Shown one piece after another: positions 1 to 10,234 of a stretch of 64,000 nucleotides of DNA (position 1 is its first letter; each line of letters starts with the position of its first letter). A program made the translations under genes and the position numbers. This stretch comes from CAVSJR01 sp963728285. Lineage in GTDB: Bacteria; Actinomycetota; UBA4738; HRBIN12. Below the pieces are notes generated by a model. That model ran no database searches, was not told the origin of the DNA, and saw only the letters and a program-made list of their open reading frames with translations. The stretch covers positions 496,001-560,000 of the forward strand of contig CAVSJR010000001.1 in NCBI GenBank assembly GCA_963728285.1, given 5' to 3'.

Positions 1-49
1 CTGAGACGAATGGGCGCAAGCATAGACCGGGCGTTACCGGCCGCCCGAG

Positions 50-701
50 TCACCGATCGCCGACCGTCCACCCAGGAGACCCCGATTGTCGGGGTTGATG
101 CAGGGAGGCTAGGCCCCGCCGCGGTGGGCGGAAGGTTACGGCGTCGATAGCCAGCAGCCCCAACGGACTCATGAATGGGAGGAGGACGGCTGCAAGCAGA
201 GGACCGAGCGCCTCCAGTCCGTGGGTGCGCCCGCCGATCAACGCGTTGGCGCGCTCGAGCTCCTCATCGGCGACAAGGTCGGGAACAGCGCTTCGTGCGG
301 CCGCCTGGAACAGGTTCGCCACCAGGGACTGGATCGCCACCAACACCAGCAGCGGAACGAGCGGAGGCTTTGCGATGACGATCGTTCCGATCGCCAGCGC
401 CTGGCCAAGCTCACAGATGATGAGGAGCCGCCGTCGTTCCAGTCGGTCGGCGACCACACCGACGAGGGGACTGAGCAATGTCGGGGTGAAGTCTCCAGCC
501 AGCAGCAGGAGCGAAGGCGTTCCCGCTGCCTACTTTCTCAGCGACGTAGAGGATGAGCGCCACCAAACCCATCGCGTCGCCCAGGAAGGACACAACCCGC
601 GCAAGCCAGAGCATCCGGAACCGTCGGTTGTGGCGGAGCAACCTCCACGAGGCGCTGCTTGTCACGCGACCCCCGGCGTCCTGGCCCTCGTAGTCGCCCA
701 C
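50..701 (-). pseudogene. MFS transporter, N-terminal fragment
   Basis: Reads as the first five or six membrane segments of a major-facilitator exporter: RFRMLWLARVVSFLGDAMG near the start, then SPLVGVVADRLERRRLL (the loop 2-3 signature) and VADEELERANAL. The frame changes near 512, where dropping one C restores a continuous ALLLAGDFTPTLL helix. The reading ends after about 200 residues at AIDAVTF, half the usual length of about 400, and bases 1-50 hold nothing recognisable. Truncation therefore looks real, although further sequence errors could contribute. The substrate cannot be told. Confidence 0.6.
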
Positions 702-770
702 GCAGCCGGGAGCACCCGTCCACGCTGGCCCGCCAGCGTATCGAGCGCAGGTGATGAGTCCCCTATTCGC

Positions 771-859
771 GGAGGCGGCGTGATTCGAACACGCGAGGGG
801 CGGTTTAGACCCCTAACCGCTTTCGAGGCGGTCCCGTTCGTCCACTCCGGCACGCCTCC
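771..859 (-). tRNA. tRNA-Ser (anticodon CGA)
   Basis: On the minus strand a 7-bp acceptor stem (GGAGGCG with CGCCTCC) encloses a full cloverleaf with anticodon loop CTCGAAA, T-loop TTCGAAT and the long variable arm typical of class II tRNAs. The length is 89 nt. CCA is not encoded. It lies just downstream of tadA on the same strand. Confidence 0.95.
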
Positions 860-869
860 GCCGGGCAGT

Positions 870-1392
870 CTAGCAAGGCCTCATCCGTCGCCGGGCGGGC
901 CCGGGACCTCGGCCTCGGCGGTCCTCGAAGAACTCGCGAAGCACATCTCCGCACGCCTTCGCGAGCACGCCCCCCGCGACAGTCGACTCGGTGGTTCAGC
1001 TGCTCGTGGCGAGCGATATCGCCGAGCGAGCCCACGAACCCGGCCTTCGGATCGGCGGCGCCGTAGACGAGTCGATCGATCCGGGCGAGCACGAGCGCAC
1101 CCGCACACATCGCGCACGGCTCGAGCGTGGCGTAGAGCGTGAACCCGTCCAGCCGCCAGCCTCCGTGGCGGCTGCTCGCCTCGCGAAGCGCGAGCACCTC
1201 CGCGTGCGCGGTCGGATCCCGGAATCGCTCCCGGCCGTTGCCGGCCCTGGCCACGATCTCCTCTCCGCGGGCCACGACGGCGCCGACCGGCACGTCGCCC
1301 CACTCGCGGCTTCGGCGCGCCTCCTCGAGCGCCGCGCGCATCATGCGCTCATCGATCTCCTCGACGCCGGCCACGTCGCGTCGCTCACTCAC
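870..1392 (-). CDS. tadA: tRNA-specific adenosine deaminase TadA (one frame break)
   Basis: Converts A34 to inosine in tRNA-Arg(ACG), the tRNA found at 41.1 kb. The zinc and catalytic motifs are intact: HAEVLALREA (His, Glu) and PCAMCAGAL (two Cys). The frame breaks near 972 in a run of six G on the coding strand; five G restores the expected tail GGVLAKACGDVLREFFEDRR and a TAG at 870-872. The restored length of about 173 residues fits the family. It starts at ATG 1392, and the next minus-strand gene upstream is a small metallopeptidase. Function is certain by family; the break is probably a homopolymer error. Confidence 0.92.
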
Positions 1393-1413
1393 GACTGCAC
1401 ATCCGATGCTCCA

Positions 1414-1761
1414 TCAGTAGCGGTCGATCTCCCGCAGCCGGTCGTCCGAGATGCCGAAGAGGTGCGCGACCTCGTGCGCGACGGTGTGGGCGATGATCCC
1501 TCGAAGCCGGTCCTCGCTCCCTCCGGCGCTCGACTCGATCGTGCTGCGAAACAGCGTGATGCGATCGGGGACGACCCCGAAGTAGCCGTTGCCGCGCCGC
1601 GTGAGCGGGATGCCCTCGTAGAGGCCCAAGAGCCACGGCTGGTCGGCAGGCGGCCGCTCCTCGATGACGATCTCGACGTTGTCCATGCGCTCGTGGACCC
1701 ACTTCGGAAGGCCGTCGAGCGCATCGGCCGTCAGCTCCTCGAATCGCTCCCGCGTCCCCAT
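1414..1761 (-). CDS. Small metallopeptidase-family (zincin-like) protein
   Basis: A 115-residue protein of the metallopeptidase (Zincin_1, PF06262-type) family. The HExxH zinc motif is in AHTVAHEVAHLFGISDDRL near residues 90-108, and GYFGVVPDRITLF is the usual preceding strand. The physiological substrate of this family is unknown. A -10-like TACCCT lies six bases before the ATG, so the transcript is probably leaderless. The gene is divergent from pncB and reads toward tadA. Confidence 0.85.
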   Translation of the reverse strand: MGTRERFEELTADALDGLPKWVHERMDNVEIVIEERPPADQPWLLGLYEGIPLTRRGNGYFGVVPDRITLFRSTIESSAGGSEDRLRGIIAHTVAHEVAHLFGISDDRLREIDRY

Positions 1762-1767
1762 GGGAGC

Positions 1768-1792
1768 AGGGTACCCAGGCGTCGCGTAGCCT
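1768..1792. promoter_or_regulatory. Divergent leaderless -10 elements, metallopeptidase / pncB
   Basis: TACCCT (minus strand, 1773-1768) sits 6 nt before the ATG at 1761. TAGCCT (plus strand, 1787-1792) sits 8 nt before the pncB ATG at 1801. Neither gene has a Shine-Dalgarno sequence, so both transcripts probably begin at or just before the start codon. Confidence 0.6.
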
Positions 1793-1800
1793 GTGGGGCC

Positions 1801-3144
1801 ATGGCCCAGGCGCTGTGGACGGACCTGTACGAGCTGACCATGGCCGCGAGCTACCTGCGTCGCGGCATGACGGAGGAGGCGACGTTCAGCCTCTACATCC
1901 GTTCACTGCCGCCGGAACGAGGGTTCCTCGTCGCCGCCGGCCTCGAGCGGTCCCTGGACTTCCTCGACGGCCTCCGCTTCACGGACGAGGATCTCGCCTA
2001 CCTCCGCGAGGACCTTCATTTCGCCGACGGCGACATCGATGCGTTCCGCGAGCTGCGGTTCGAGGGAGACATGTGGGCCGTTCCCGAGGGAACCATCGTG
2101 TTCGCGAACGAGCCGATCCTCGAGGTCACGGCCCCGATCGCGGTCGCTCAGCTCCTCGAGACGCCGCTGCTCAACTTCGTCACGACCCAGACGACGTTCG
2201 CCTCGAAGGCCGCCCGATACCGGTTGGCCGCCGGCGACAGGGACGTCGTGGACTTCGCGATGCGCCGAACGCACGGGATCGAGGCCGCCATGGCCGTCGC
2301 GCGCACGACCGCGATGATCGGGTTCGTCGCGACGAGCAACGTCGAGGCCGCCCGCCGATACGGCCTGCGGGCCACCGGAACGATGGCGCACTCCTACGTG
2401 GAGGCGTTTCCGAGCGAGGCGGACGCGTTCCGGGCGTTCGCCGAGGACTTCCCCACCCGCGCGACCTTCCTCGTCGATACCTACGACACGCTGAACGGCG
2501 TCAGGACGGCCGTCGACGTGATCCGGGATCTCGGCCTCACCGGGGATCTCGGGATCCGGCTCGACAGCGGAGACCTCGACGCGCTCTCGCGGCGGGCGCG
2601 CACGATCCTGGACGACGCGGGGCTCGGGCACGTGCGCATCTTCGCGAGCGGCGGTCTCGACGAGCTCTCCATCCATGAGCTCGTCCGCGGCGGCGCGCCG
2701 ATCGACGCGTTCGGCGTCGGCACCCAGATGGGGGTGTCGGCCGATGCCCCCTCCCTGGAGTCGGTGTACAAGCTCGTCCGCTTCGGGGAGCGGCCGGTCC
2801 TGAAGCTCTCGGCCGAGAAGGCCACCCTGCCCGGCGAGAAGCAGGTCTTCCGCGGCGAGGACGGCGACGTCCTCGGGCTTCGTGACGAGCCCATCCCCGA
2901 GGGGACGCGGCCCCTGCTCGAGCCGGTGCTTCGGGCGGGGCGACGCACCCGATCGCCGCAGCTCCTCGACGAAGGCCGGGCCCGCTTCGAGGCCGATCTC
3001 GCCGGACTCCCGGCAGCCGCGCTCGACCTCCGAACGCCGCGCGCGCCCACGGCCAAGGTGTCCGAGGCGCTCTCCCGCCTCGGCGACGAGTCCCGCGCTG
3101 CGGCGCTCGCGCGAGTGCGGCCTCACGACGCCGCGAGCACGTGA
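1801..3144 (+). CDS. pncB: Nicotinate phosphoribosyltransferase
   Basis: Makes nicotinate mononucleotide from nicotinate and PRPP with ATP (Preiss-Handler NAD salvage, cytoplasm). It is 447 residues, normal for the family. The N-terminus ALWTDLYELTMAASYLRRGM is diagnostic, DFAMRRTHG carries the phosphate-binding Arg/His region, and IRLDSGDLDALSRRAR with FASGGLDELSIHEL forms the C-terminal barrel site. The open frame extends far upstream, but ATG 1801 is where similarity begins and it follows a TAGCCT -10, so that start was chosen. It is monocistronic, with a convergent ABC permease downstream. Confidence 0.95.
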   Translation: MAQALWTDLYELTMAASYLRRGMTEEATFSLYIRSLPPERGFLVAAGLERSLDFLDGLRFTDEDLAYLREDLHFADGDIDAFRELRFEGDMWAVPEGTIVFANEPILEVTAPIAVAQLLETPLLNFVTTQTTFASKAARYRLAAGDRDVVDFAMRRTHGIEAAMAVARTTAMIGFVATSNVEAARRYGLRATGTMAHSYVEAFPSEADAFRAFAEDFPTRATFLVDTYDTLNGVRTAVDVIRDLGLTGDLGIRLDSGDLDALSRRARTILDDAGLGHVRIFASGGLDELSIHELVRGGAPIDAFGVGTQMGVSADAPSLESVYKLVRFGERPVLKLSAEKATLPGEKQVFRGEDGDVLGLRDEPIPEGTRPLLEPVLRAGRRTRSPQLLDEGRARFEADLAGLPAAALDLRTPRAPTAKVSEALSRLGDESRAAALARVRPHDAAST

Positions 3145-3170
3145 GCGTCCGCCGGTGAACGAGCGCCGCG

Positions 3171-3905
3171 TCAGGTCGCGCTGAGGCCGCCGACCGTGAG
3201 GCCGCGGCGGGCGCGGATACGCCGATCGACCAGCGTGAACAACAGCTCGACACCGATTCCGACGACCATGATCGCGATCATCGTGGCGAGCAGCAGGGGG
3301 GTGTTGAATCCGGCGGCGCGGTCCAGGAGGTGCCCCAATCCACGAGCTCCGGTCGCGATGAGCTCCCCGAAGATGAGCGCACGCCAGGCGACCGCCCACC
3401 CCTGCTGAAGCCCGGCCCAGTAGCCGGGCACGGCCGCGGGCAGCACGACGCCTCGGTAGAGCACCCATCCGCGAGCACCCATCGTCCGACCGGCGCGGAC
3501 GAGGATCGGCGGCACCTGCCTGACGCTCGCGGCGGTCGCCACCGCGATCGCGGGGACGGCGGCGATGACGACGACGTAGAGGATCGCCAGCTCCGTCAGC
3601 CTGAACCAGAGGATCGCCAAGGGGAGCCAGGCGATCGAGGGCAGCGCCTGGAGGCCGATCATCAGCGTGCCCACGCTGCGCTGCACGGGTCGCCACGCGG
3701 CCATCGCGAGGCCGATCAGGGTGCCGATGACCACGGCGACGCCCATGCCGAACGCGAGCCTGACGAGGCTCCGTTGCGCCGCCGCCACGAGGCCGTTCGG
3801 GCCCCACAGGTGGTCGAGAAGCGAACGCCAGACCTCCGGCGGCGTGGGCAGCAGCGCGGGGTCGAAGTAGCCGGTGGCGGCGATGGCCCACCACACGGCG
3901 ACCAC
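3171..3905 (-). CDS. ABC transporter permease, sulfonate/taurine/nitrate type
   Basis: Inner-membrane permease of the SsuC/TauC/NrtB family, 244 residues, with about six helices. The EAA-loop region is RAGRTMGARGWVLYRGVVLPAAVPG, followed by GWAVAWRALIFGELI, typical of this subgroup. It is the last gene of the sulfur operon. GTG 3905 was taken as start; it lies just past the ATPase stop, and translation may begin slightly earlier. The substrate is inferred from context (an operon with sulfate ABC genes) as an organosulfur anion; nitrate or bicarbonate cannot be excluded. Confidence 0.85.
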   Translation of the reverse strand: MVAVWWAIAATGYFDPALLPTPPEVWRSLLDHLWGPNGLVAAAQRSLVRLAFGMGVAVVIGTLIGLAMAAWRPVQRSVGTLMIGLQALPSIAWLPLAILWFRLTELAILYVVVIAAVPAIAVATAASVRQVPPILVRAGRTMGARGWVLYRGVVLPAAVPGYWAGLQQGWAVAWRALIFGELIATGARGLGHLLDRAAGFNTPLLLATMIAIMVVGIGVELLFTLVDRRIRARRGLTVGGLSAT

Positions 3906-3924
3906 GCCGACGACGATCGCGACC

Positions 3925-4771
3925 CTAGGCCAGATCTGGCTTATCGCCCTCCGTATCCAAGGCAGCGCGCTCCACCTCCTTCGCCAGATTGTCGTGGACG
4001 TCGACGACGACCTTCGTCAGGAGCACGTCCTCGAACGTCCGCGGCCGTGGTGCCGTGATCCGATACTCGGCGAGCAGCGTTCCCGGGCGGGCCGACATGA
4101 CGATCACACGGTCCGCCAGGAAGACCGCCTCCCGAACGTTGTGCGTCGACGAACACGAAGGTGTTGCCGGCCTCGGACCACACCTGCTGGAGCTCCTGCT
4201 GCAGGATCTCGCGAGACTGAGCATCGAGCGCACCGAACGGCTCGTCGCCGAGCAGCACCTCCGGCCGTGCCGCCAGCGCTCGGGCGAGGGCGGCCCGCTG
4301 GCGCATCCCGCCGGAGAGCTCATGGGGTTGCGCGTGCGCAAAGCGGGTGAGATGCACCTTTCGCAGCCAGGTCATCGCTCGCTCGGCGCGTTCTTCCTTC
4401 GGGACGCCGACGAGCTGCAGCGCGAACTCGACGTTGCCGAGGACGGTCATCCACGGAAAGAGCGAGGGTTCCTGGAACAGCACCGCACGATCGGGCCCCG
4501 GCTGCGTCACCGGCCGATCGTTGATCCAGATCTCTCCGCCGTCGGGCCGCTCGAGCCCGGCGACGAGATTCAGGAGCGTGGACTTGCCGCATCCCGATGG
4601 ACCGATCAGGCAGACGAACTCCCCCGGCGCGACGTCGAAGCTGATGTCGTCGAGGGCCTGGATCCGCTCCCCACGCGTCGACACGTAGGATTTCGATACC
4701 CCCCGAACCGAGAGCTTCGGAGCGAGCGGCGCGGCCTCCGGCACGACCGAGAGAGGACGGGTCGCGCTCAT
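3925..4771 (-). CDS. ABC transporter ATP-binding protein, SsuB/TauB type (one frame break)
   Basis: Energises the adjacent permease. Walker A is GPSGCGKST, the Q-loop LFQEPSLFPW, the ABC signature LSGGMRQRAALARALA and Walker B VLLGDEPFGALD. Near 4150 one extra G (GTC-G-ACG) breaks the frame; removing it joins NTFVFV to THNVREAVFLADRVIVMSAR, which contains the H-loop. The C-terminus then ends in LDTEGDKPDLA. ATG 4771 overlaps the stop of the binding-protein gene in an ATGA, indicating translational coupling. The corrected length of about 281 residues is normal. Confidence 0.9.
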
Positions 4772-5842
4772 GTCGTCACCTTCGTTGGCTCGGTCGGGGG
4801 AAGGCCCTTATCCTTCAGAACCGCGTCGAGGTCGTCAAGACGATACAGGCCCGCGATGTCGGTCGGTCGCTCCTCGAGCACTCCCACGGAGTACGCGTCG
4901 TCCGCGACGCGCGCCATGGATCCCTCGAGCGGGTCCCACGTGAAGGTCAGCTTGCCCCATGCCCCGTTCAGGACCCGCTGGTCGAGCGCGGGGGCGCCCG
5001 CGGCGATGAGGGCGCCGCGCGCGAGCTGCTCGGCCCGTGCGGGCTGGGCTTGGATGAAGCGGATCGCCTCGACGTTCGCGGCGACGAGGCGCCGGACCAC
5101 CTGCGGATGCGCGTCCATGTAGATCCCCGAGACCGCCAGGTTCGCCGTGAGGAGCTCCCCCGGCGGCCACAGCGTGGCCTCGTCGACGAGGACATCCGCG
5201 ACGCCCTTCGCGACGAGGTACGTCGGGTACGGCTCCGGAACCCAGGCCGCATCCACCGCCCCCGCCCGCATCAACGGAAGGAGCTTCCTGATGTCCACCT
5301 CGGCGATGGAGACGTCCCCGCCGTCCTCCAGGGGAACCAGACCATGTCGCTGCATCCACGTCCGAAGGGCGATGTCCTGCGTGTTGCCGACGCCGGGCAC
5401 GGCGATCTTCCGGCCGTGGAGATCGGCGGGGCCCTCGATGCCCTCGCCCCGCCGGACGATCAGCGACGCCCCGCCGGCCGTCACGCCCGAGACGATGGCG
5501 ACGTCCGTCGACTGCGCGCGCAGCGCCGCGATCGGCGACGGCCCCACGTAGATGGCGTCGATGGCACCGGCGGAGAGCGCGATCGCGGCGTCCTTGCCCG
5601 AGCCGAAGGCCGTCGGCCTCGACGCGGACCGGGGCGAGCTCGCGTCGAAGGATGCCGGTCCCGAGCGCCACCTGAGCCGGCGCCTGGGTGAGCGTCGGCG
5701 AGAAGCCGAGCCGGAGGACGTCGGCGCTTCCCCGGGCGCGGGAGACGGAGCTCGCACACGCCGGGACCGCGACGAGCGTCAGCAGGACGGCGAGCAGCGA
5801 GGATCCGCGATGCAGCCGCCCGGCGCCGGCTCGCTCGATCAT
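4768..5842 (-). CDS. ABC substrate-binding lipoprotein, sulfonate/taurine type (one frame break)
   Basis: A secreted lipoprotein that captures the ligand for the permease at 3.2-3.9 kb. The signal peptide is LLAVLLTLVAVPACASS with lipobox VPAC. The mature part carries SPTLTQAPAQVALGTGI, AIDAIYVGPSPIAALRA and AVDAAWVPEPYPTYLVAKG, the usual SsuA/TauA/NrtA ligand-fold signatures. One extra G near 5617 shifts the frame between VRVEA and AFGSGKDAAIALSAG. The start ATG 5842 overlaps the stop of the DUF2292 gene. About 357 residues after correction. Ligand unproven; an organosulfonate is inferred from the sulfate genes upstream. Confidence 0.85.
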
Positions 5843-6072
5843 CGCAGCCTGAACTTCTCGGCCATCTCGATCTGCACGACCTTCCCATCCTGCACGACCA
5901 GGAGGACCGTTCCGAAATCGATGTCTCGAAGGATATCGACGACGCGCAGGAGCACCGAGCGCTCCTCCGAGGAGAGCTCATCGAACGCCGGCGCGGGCTG
6001 GCTGCTCAACGGCCCGGCTACGTGGCCCCGACGTCGTTGCCCGGCGATGACGGAGTCGGCGAGATCTCCCAC
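5839..6072 (-). CDS. DUF2292 (YezD-family) small protein, copy A
   Basis: The C-terminal 45 residues, ERSVLLRVVDILRDIDFG then TVLLVVQDGKVVQIEMAEK, match the DUF2292/YezD family. These small proteins are often found in sulfate-assimilation operons; their biochemical role is unknown. The gene lies between cysA and the sulfonate-type binding protein, overlapping the latter in ATGA. A second copy is at 10.2-10.4 kb. The N-terminus is uncertain: the frame is open to GTG 6072, but the family usually starts about 20 residues before the conserved block, so a TTG near 6012 is also possible. Confidence 0.75.
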   Translation of the reverse strand: MGDLADSVIAGQRRRGHVAGPLSSQPAPAFDELSSEERSVLLRVVDILRDIDFGTVLLVVQDGKVVQIEMAEKFRLR

Positions 6073-7127
6073 CGCCGGCAGCCTCCCCGCGTCGGAACGC
6101 CTTCGCGTTGCGGAGGTCGACCCGGACGTCGTCGCCGAGCTCGATCCCGGCGAGCTCCTCGCTCGGGAGCTCCGCGGTGAGCACCTGTCCGTCGGGCAGC
6201 CGCAGGATCACCCTCGACAGCCAGCCCGAGGCTGCTCACCCGTTCCACCGTGGCGGCGACCGAGTTGCCGTTGACGGCCGGATCGGCGAGCCGCACGTCG
6301 TGCGGCCGGACGAACGCCTGGGCCGCGACGCCCTCCTCGAGATGCCGGGCGCCGCCCACTCGATGCTCCCCGAACGCGACGTGCCCGTCGGCGACGTGGC
6401 CGTGGAGGACGTTCGCCGAGCCGACGAAGCCCGCGACGAACGGCGTCGCCGGCTGATGGTAGATCTCGTCCGGCGTCCCCATCTGCTCGATGCGTCCCTC
6501 GTGCATCACGATGATCTGGTTCGCGAGCTCGAGGGCCTCGTCCTGATCGTGCGTGACGAGCAGGCTGGTGACGCCGATCTCTCGATGGAGTTCGTCCAGC
6601 CACTTGCGGAGCTCCTGCCGCACTCGCGCGTCGAGCGCGCCGAACGGCTCGTCGAGCAGCAGCACGCGCGGCCTCGGAGCGAGCGCGCGAGCCAGCGCCA
6701 CGCGCTGGCGCTGCCCGCCGGAGAGCTGGTCGGGGTACCGGTCGATGAACGGGGCCAGCTGCACCAGCTCCAGCAGCTCCTGCACCCGGGCCCGTTGCTC
6801 GGCCTTCGCTTCCTTTCGGACGGCGAGCCCGAACGCGACGTTCTGTCCGACGGTCATGTGACGGAACAGGGCGTAATGCTGGAACACGAACCCGACGCGC
6901 CGCTCCTGGACGCTCTTGTCCGTGTGCTCCTCCTCCTCCATCCAGATGCGACCGCCGGTCGGTCGCTCCAAGCCCGCGATCATGCGCAGGACCGTGCTCT
7001 TGCCGGAGCCGCTCGGCCCGAGGAGCGCCGTGACGGCGCCCTCCTCGGCCTCGAAGCTGACGTCATCGACGGCGACGAAGCCGCCGAACCGCTTGGACAG
7101 GTTCTCCACGACGATGGCGCCGGTCAT
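5978..7127 (-). CDS. cysA: Sulfate/thiosulfate ABC transporter ATP-binding protein (one frame break)
   Basis: ATPase of the CysTWA sulfate importer. Walker A is GPSGSGKST, the Q-loop FVFQHYALFRHMTV, the signature LSGGQRQRVALARALA and Walker B VLLLDEPFGALD; the CysA-typical switch is LLVTHDQDEALELA. A C-terminal TOBE-like domain follows and includes FVRPHDVRLADP. One extra G near 6224 breaks the frame before SRVILRLPDGQVLTAELPS. The true C-terminus is blurred: the corrected frame runs on to 5978 over the start of DUF2292-A. The ATG at 7127 overlaps the cysW stop. Confidence 0.92.
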
Positions 7128-7991
7128 TTCGCGACCTCCCTGGTCTGTTTGCGCTTGAACGCCTCGATGGCGACGAGCAGGATCACCGACACCGCGGCGA
7201 GCGTGAGCGCGACGACGTAGGCCGACGCGTCTTGACGCTCCTCGAGCGCTCGGAAGATGTAGAGCGTGGCCGTCTCGGTCTTGCCCTGCAGCGATCCGCT
7301 CACGATGAGGACGGCCCCGATCTCGCCGATGGCCCTCGCCGTCGACAGCGCGATGCCGAACAGCAACGCCCACCGAATGTTCGGGATCGTGACCTTGCGG
7401 AAGCTCTTCCATGAGGACGCGCCCAGCGTGCGCGCCGCGTCCTCCTCCTCGGTCCCGACCTCCTCGAGCACCGGGACGACCTCTCGAATCACGAACGGGA
7501 TCGCGATGAAGATGGTCACGATGACCATGGAGGGCACGGCGAAGATGATCTGGATCCCTCGGGCCGAGAAGAAGTCCGCGAACCACCCGCCGGTGCCGAA
7601 GAGCAGGACGGCCATGATGCCGACGGTGACCGGCGACACGGCGAACGGCAGGTCGACCAGCGCGTTCAGCAGGCCGCGGCCCAGGAACCGCTGTCTCGCG
7701 AGGACCCAGGCGGTGATGACGCCGAAGATCGTGACGACCACGACCGTGATGACCGCGATGATGCATCGTCAGATAGAACGCGTGCCTGACATCGGCCTGC
7801 GCGAAGGTCTCGAGGATCGTATCGGAGCCGGCCTTCACGACGGTCCAGATGATGCCGCCGAGCGGTGCGATGAGCAGGACCGCGAGGTAGGCGAGGACGA
7901 GTCCGAGGAGGGAGGCTCGGACCAGGTGGCGCCTGCGCCGACGCTGCTCGAGTCCAACCGGACGGTCGACGGCGTCCGTCATCGCCCTCAT
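7124..7991 (-). CDS. cysW: Sulfate ABC transporter permease CysW (one frame break)
   Basis: Second membrane subunit of the sulfate importer. The EAA-type loop is AARTLGASSWKSFRKVTIPNI, followed by STARAIGEIGAVLIVSG, the CysW hallmark. The N-terminal frame (MRAMTDAVDRPVGL, then a first helix SLLGLVLAYLAVLLIAPL) joins the rest after one extra base near 7765, between HAFYLTM and IIAVITVVVVTIFG. The ATG at 7991 overlaps the cysT stop, so the pair is coupled. About 288 residues after correction, normal for CysW. Confidence 0.92.
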
Positions 7992-8856
7992 TCGGACTCC
8001 TCCTTCCGCGTGCGCATCAGCCTCGTCGTCACGAGCACGACGACGAACGAGATCAGGAAGAGCACCGTCGCGACGGCGGCGGCTTGCTCGGGCTTGAACT
8101 GCCCGGCGAGCTGCGAGATCAGGACGGGCGCCGTCAGCGTTCGCCCGGTGATGTTGCCGGAGACGACGACGACGCTGCCGAACTCGCCGAGCGAGCGGGC
8201 GAAGGTCAGCAGCGCCCCGGTCATCACCGCCGGACGGATCGCCGGGAAGATCACGGTTCGAAACGTCTTCCACGCGCGCGCCCCGAGCGTCGCGGCGGCC
8301 TCCTCCTCCGCGATGTCGAGCTCCTGGAGCACCGGCTGGACGGTGCGGACCACGAACGGCAGGGTGACGACGAGGAGGGCCAGCAGGATGCCGAACTTGG
8401 CCCCGACCACCTGCAGCGGCGTCCCCGTCAGCGCCCGGCCGAGCGGCGTGCTCGGGCCCGTAGAGCACCAGCAGCATGACGCCGGTCACGAGCGTCGGCA
8501 CGGCGAGGGGGAGGTCCACGATCGCGTTCAGGACGCCTCGTCCCGGAAAATGAAAGCGAACGAGCGCGAAGGCGATCAGCGTGCCGAAGAATGCGTTGAT
8601 GACGGCCGTCGCCGCCGACATCCAGAGGGTGAGCACGATGGCCTCGGCGGCCCCCGGGGACGTCACCGCGTCACGGAGGTTGCCGAGGCCGTTTGTCGAA
8701 CCCCGCCTGAATGACGGCGGCGACGGGGAGCGCGATCATCGCGCCGAGGTAGACGATGGCAGCGCCGCGCAGACTCCACTGGCGGATCCTCGTCCCGGTC
8801 CGACTCGAGACGGACCACGCGCGGGGGCGCGGGACGGTCTGCGCGGCGCTGCTCAT
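7988..8856 (-). CDS. cysT: Sulfate ABC transporter permease CysT (two frame breaks)
   Basis: First membrane subunit of the sulfate importer. The order is an N-terminal helix GAAIVYLGAMIALPVAAVIQ, the block AEAIVLTLWMSAATAVINAF, then VDLPLAVPTLVTGVMLLVLY and the EAA loop AATLGARAWKTFRTVIFPAI with TFARSLGEFGSVVVVSG. Two single extra bases, near 8694 (AAA for AA) and 8455 (CCC-G-AGC), split it into three frames. The start is ATG 8856, just behind the sbp stop. The corrected length of about 288 residues is normal. Confidence 0.92.
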
Positions 8857-8882
8857 CGTGGCTCTCCCATCCTCTCCTGTGC

Positions 8883-9966
8883 TTATCCCTGCGATGCCTC
8901 GTAGGCCTTCGTGAAGACCCCTTGCTCGCTGAACAGCGTCTCGTTCAGCGCGTCCCAGCCGCCGAAGTCGTCGACCGTGAACAGGTCCTCGATCGGCGGG
9001 AGGCCGAGCTCCTTGTCGCCCTTCGCGGCGAGCCTTCTCATCCGTCGAGCGGAGGAACCCAACCGTTCGGTAGTACTCCTTCGCCTCGTCCGAGTGGAGG
9101 TACTCGACGAACGCGTCGGCCACCTCGCGGACGCAGTGCTTGTCGGCGTTCACGTCGACCACCGCCACGGGGTTCTGGATCAGGATCGTCGACGGCGGGT
9201 AGACGGCCTCGTCGGGAAGCCCGGCGTCCTGGGCCGTCTCGACCTCGTTCTCATACGTGATCGCGACGTCGCCGTTGCCCGACTCGAAGTTCTTGATCGA
9301 GTCGCGGGCGCTCTTGTCCAGCGCGATGACGTTGCCGAAGATGCCCTCGAGCAGCGTGCCCGCGCCTGCCTCATCGCCCTTCTGCACGCCCGAGTACCCG
9401 CGCATCGCCGAGCCGTAGGCGCCGACGATGTTCCAGCGCGCCCCGCCGCTCGACGCCGGGTCCGGGGTGAGCACCTCGACGCCGGATGCGGCGATGTCGT
9501 CGAAGTCCTCGATGCCGAGCGGGTTGTTGGGACGAACGTCCAGGACCACGACCGAGGTCGACACCATGCCGCCGTCAGCCTGCGCCGTCCAATCCTCCGT
9601 GATGAGGCCCGCGTCGGCGATGAAGTCGACGTCGGGACCCAGCGAGAGGGCGACGACGTCGGCCTCGAACCCGTTCACCACGTTCTGCGCCTGCGTCGTG
9701 CTCCCGCCGTAGGACTCCTGGAAGATGATCGACTGGTCGTTGTGCTCCTCCTTCCACTTCTCCTGGAAGGAGGAGATGATCTTGCCGTAGACCTCGCGCG
9801 GCGTGCTGTACGCGGCGAAGGTCAGGACGGGCTGTTCGGCGGGCGTGCATTCGCCTCCGCCGGAGGCCGAGCTGCCCCCGTTGCCGTCGCTGCTGCACGC
9901 CGCGGCCGCGAGCGTGAAGATGGTGATCCCTGCGAGAAGCTTGGCGCCGAAATGGCGTCGCAACAT
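8883..9966 (-). CDS. sbp: Sulfate-binding lipoprotein Sbp (one frame break)
   Basis: The first gene of the sulfate operon; an extracellular lipoprotein delivering sulfate to CysTWA. The signal peptide LLAGITIFTLAAAACSS has lipobox AAAC. Diagnostic stretches are AAYSTPREVYGKIISSF, FQESYGGSTTQAQNV, PDPASSGGARWN and GNGDVAITYENE. One extra G near 9020 (GGG for GG) masks the tail, which otherwise continues into DKELGLPPIEDLFTVDDFG and ends at TAA 8883. The start ATG 9966 has GAAAGGAG nine bases upstream. About 360 residues. A sigma-70-type promoter lies about 180 bp upstream. Confidence 0.94.
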
Positions 9967-10146
9967 CGTGGTGCTCCTTTCGGTCGAACCGGCGCGGACG
10001 CGCCGAAGACGGTGGGTCCGGTCTCCGGGTGTCCGGTCAACCGAAAAGGCGATGAACGGGGGTTCATACCCCGACGACACGTCAGTGATTCTCGGCGTCG
10101 CAAGGGAGCGCGCGCCTCCGGTGTATCCGGTCGACTGCGCACGCTA

Positions 10147-10176
10147 TGGATACCAACGCAACAGGTGGCGTGTCAA
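10147..10176 (-). promoter_or_regulatory. Promoter of the sulfate operon
   Basis: On the minus strand TTGACA (10176-10171) is followed after 18 bp by TATCCA (10152-10147), a strong vegetative-type promoter. It leaves a leader of about 170 nt before sbp. GTATCC at 10123-10128 and GGATAC at 10148-10153 form an inverted repeat that overlaps the -10 and could be an operator. Confidence 0.6.
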
Positions 10177-10234
10177 GGAACCGGCCCCCGTGAGCTGTGG
10201 CGATTCCGTGTCGCCGTGCCTGGGAGCCGGCGGC

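Noticed and set aside
50..701. MFS fragment as part of a functional transporter pair with the 62.8-64 kb MFS gene
   Set aside because: The two belong to different MFS groups and lie 62 kb apart; the first lacks its C-terminal half.
991..1800. Long N-terminal extension of nicotinate phosphoribosyltransferase
   Set aside because: The extension is antisense to tadA and the metallopeptidase; similarity and a -10 both point to ATG 1801.
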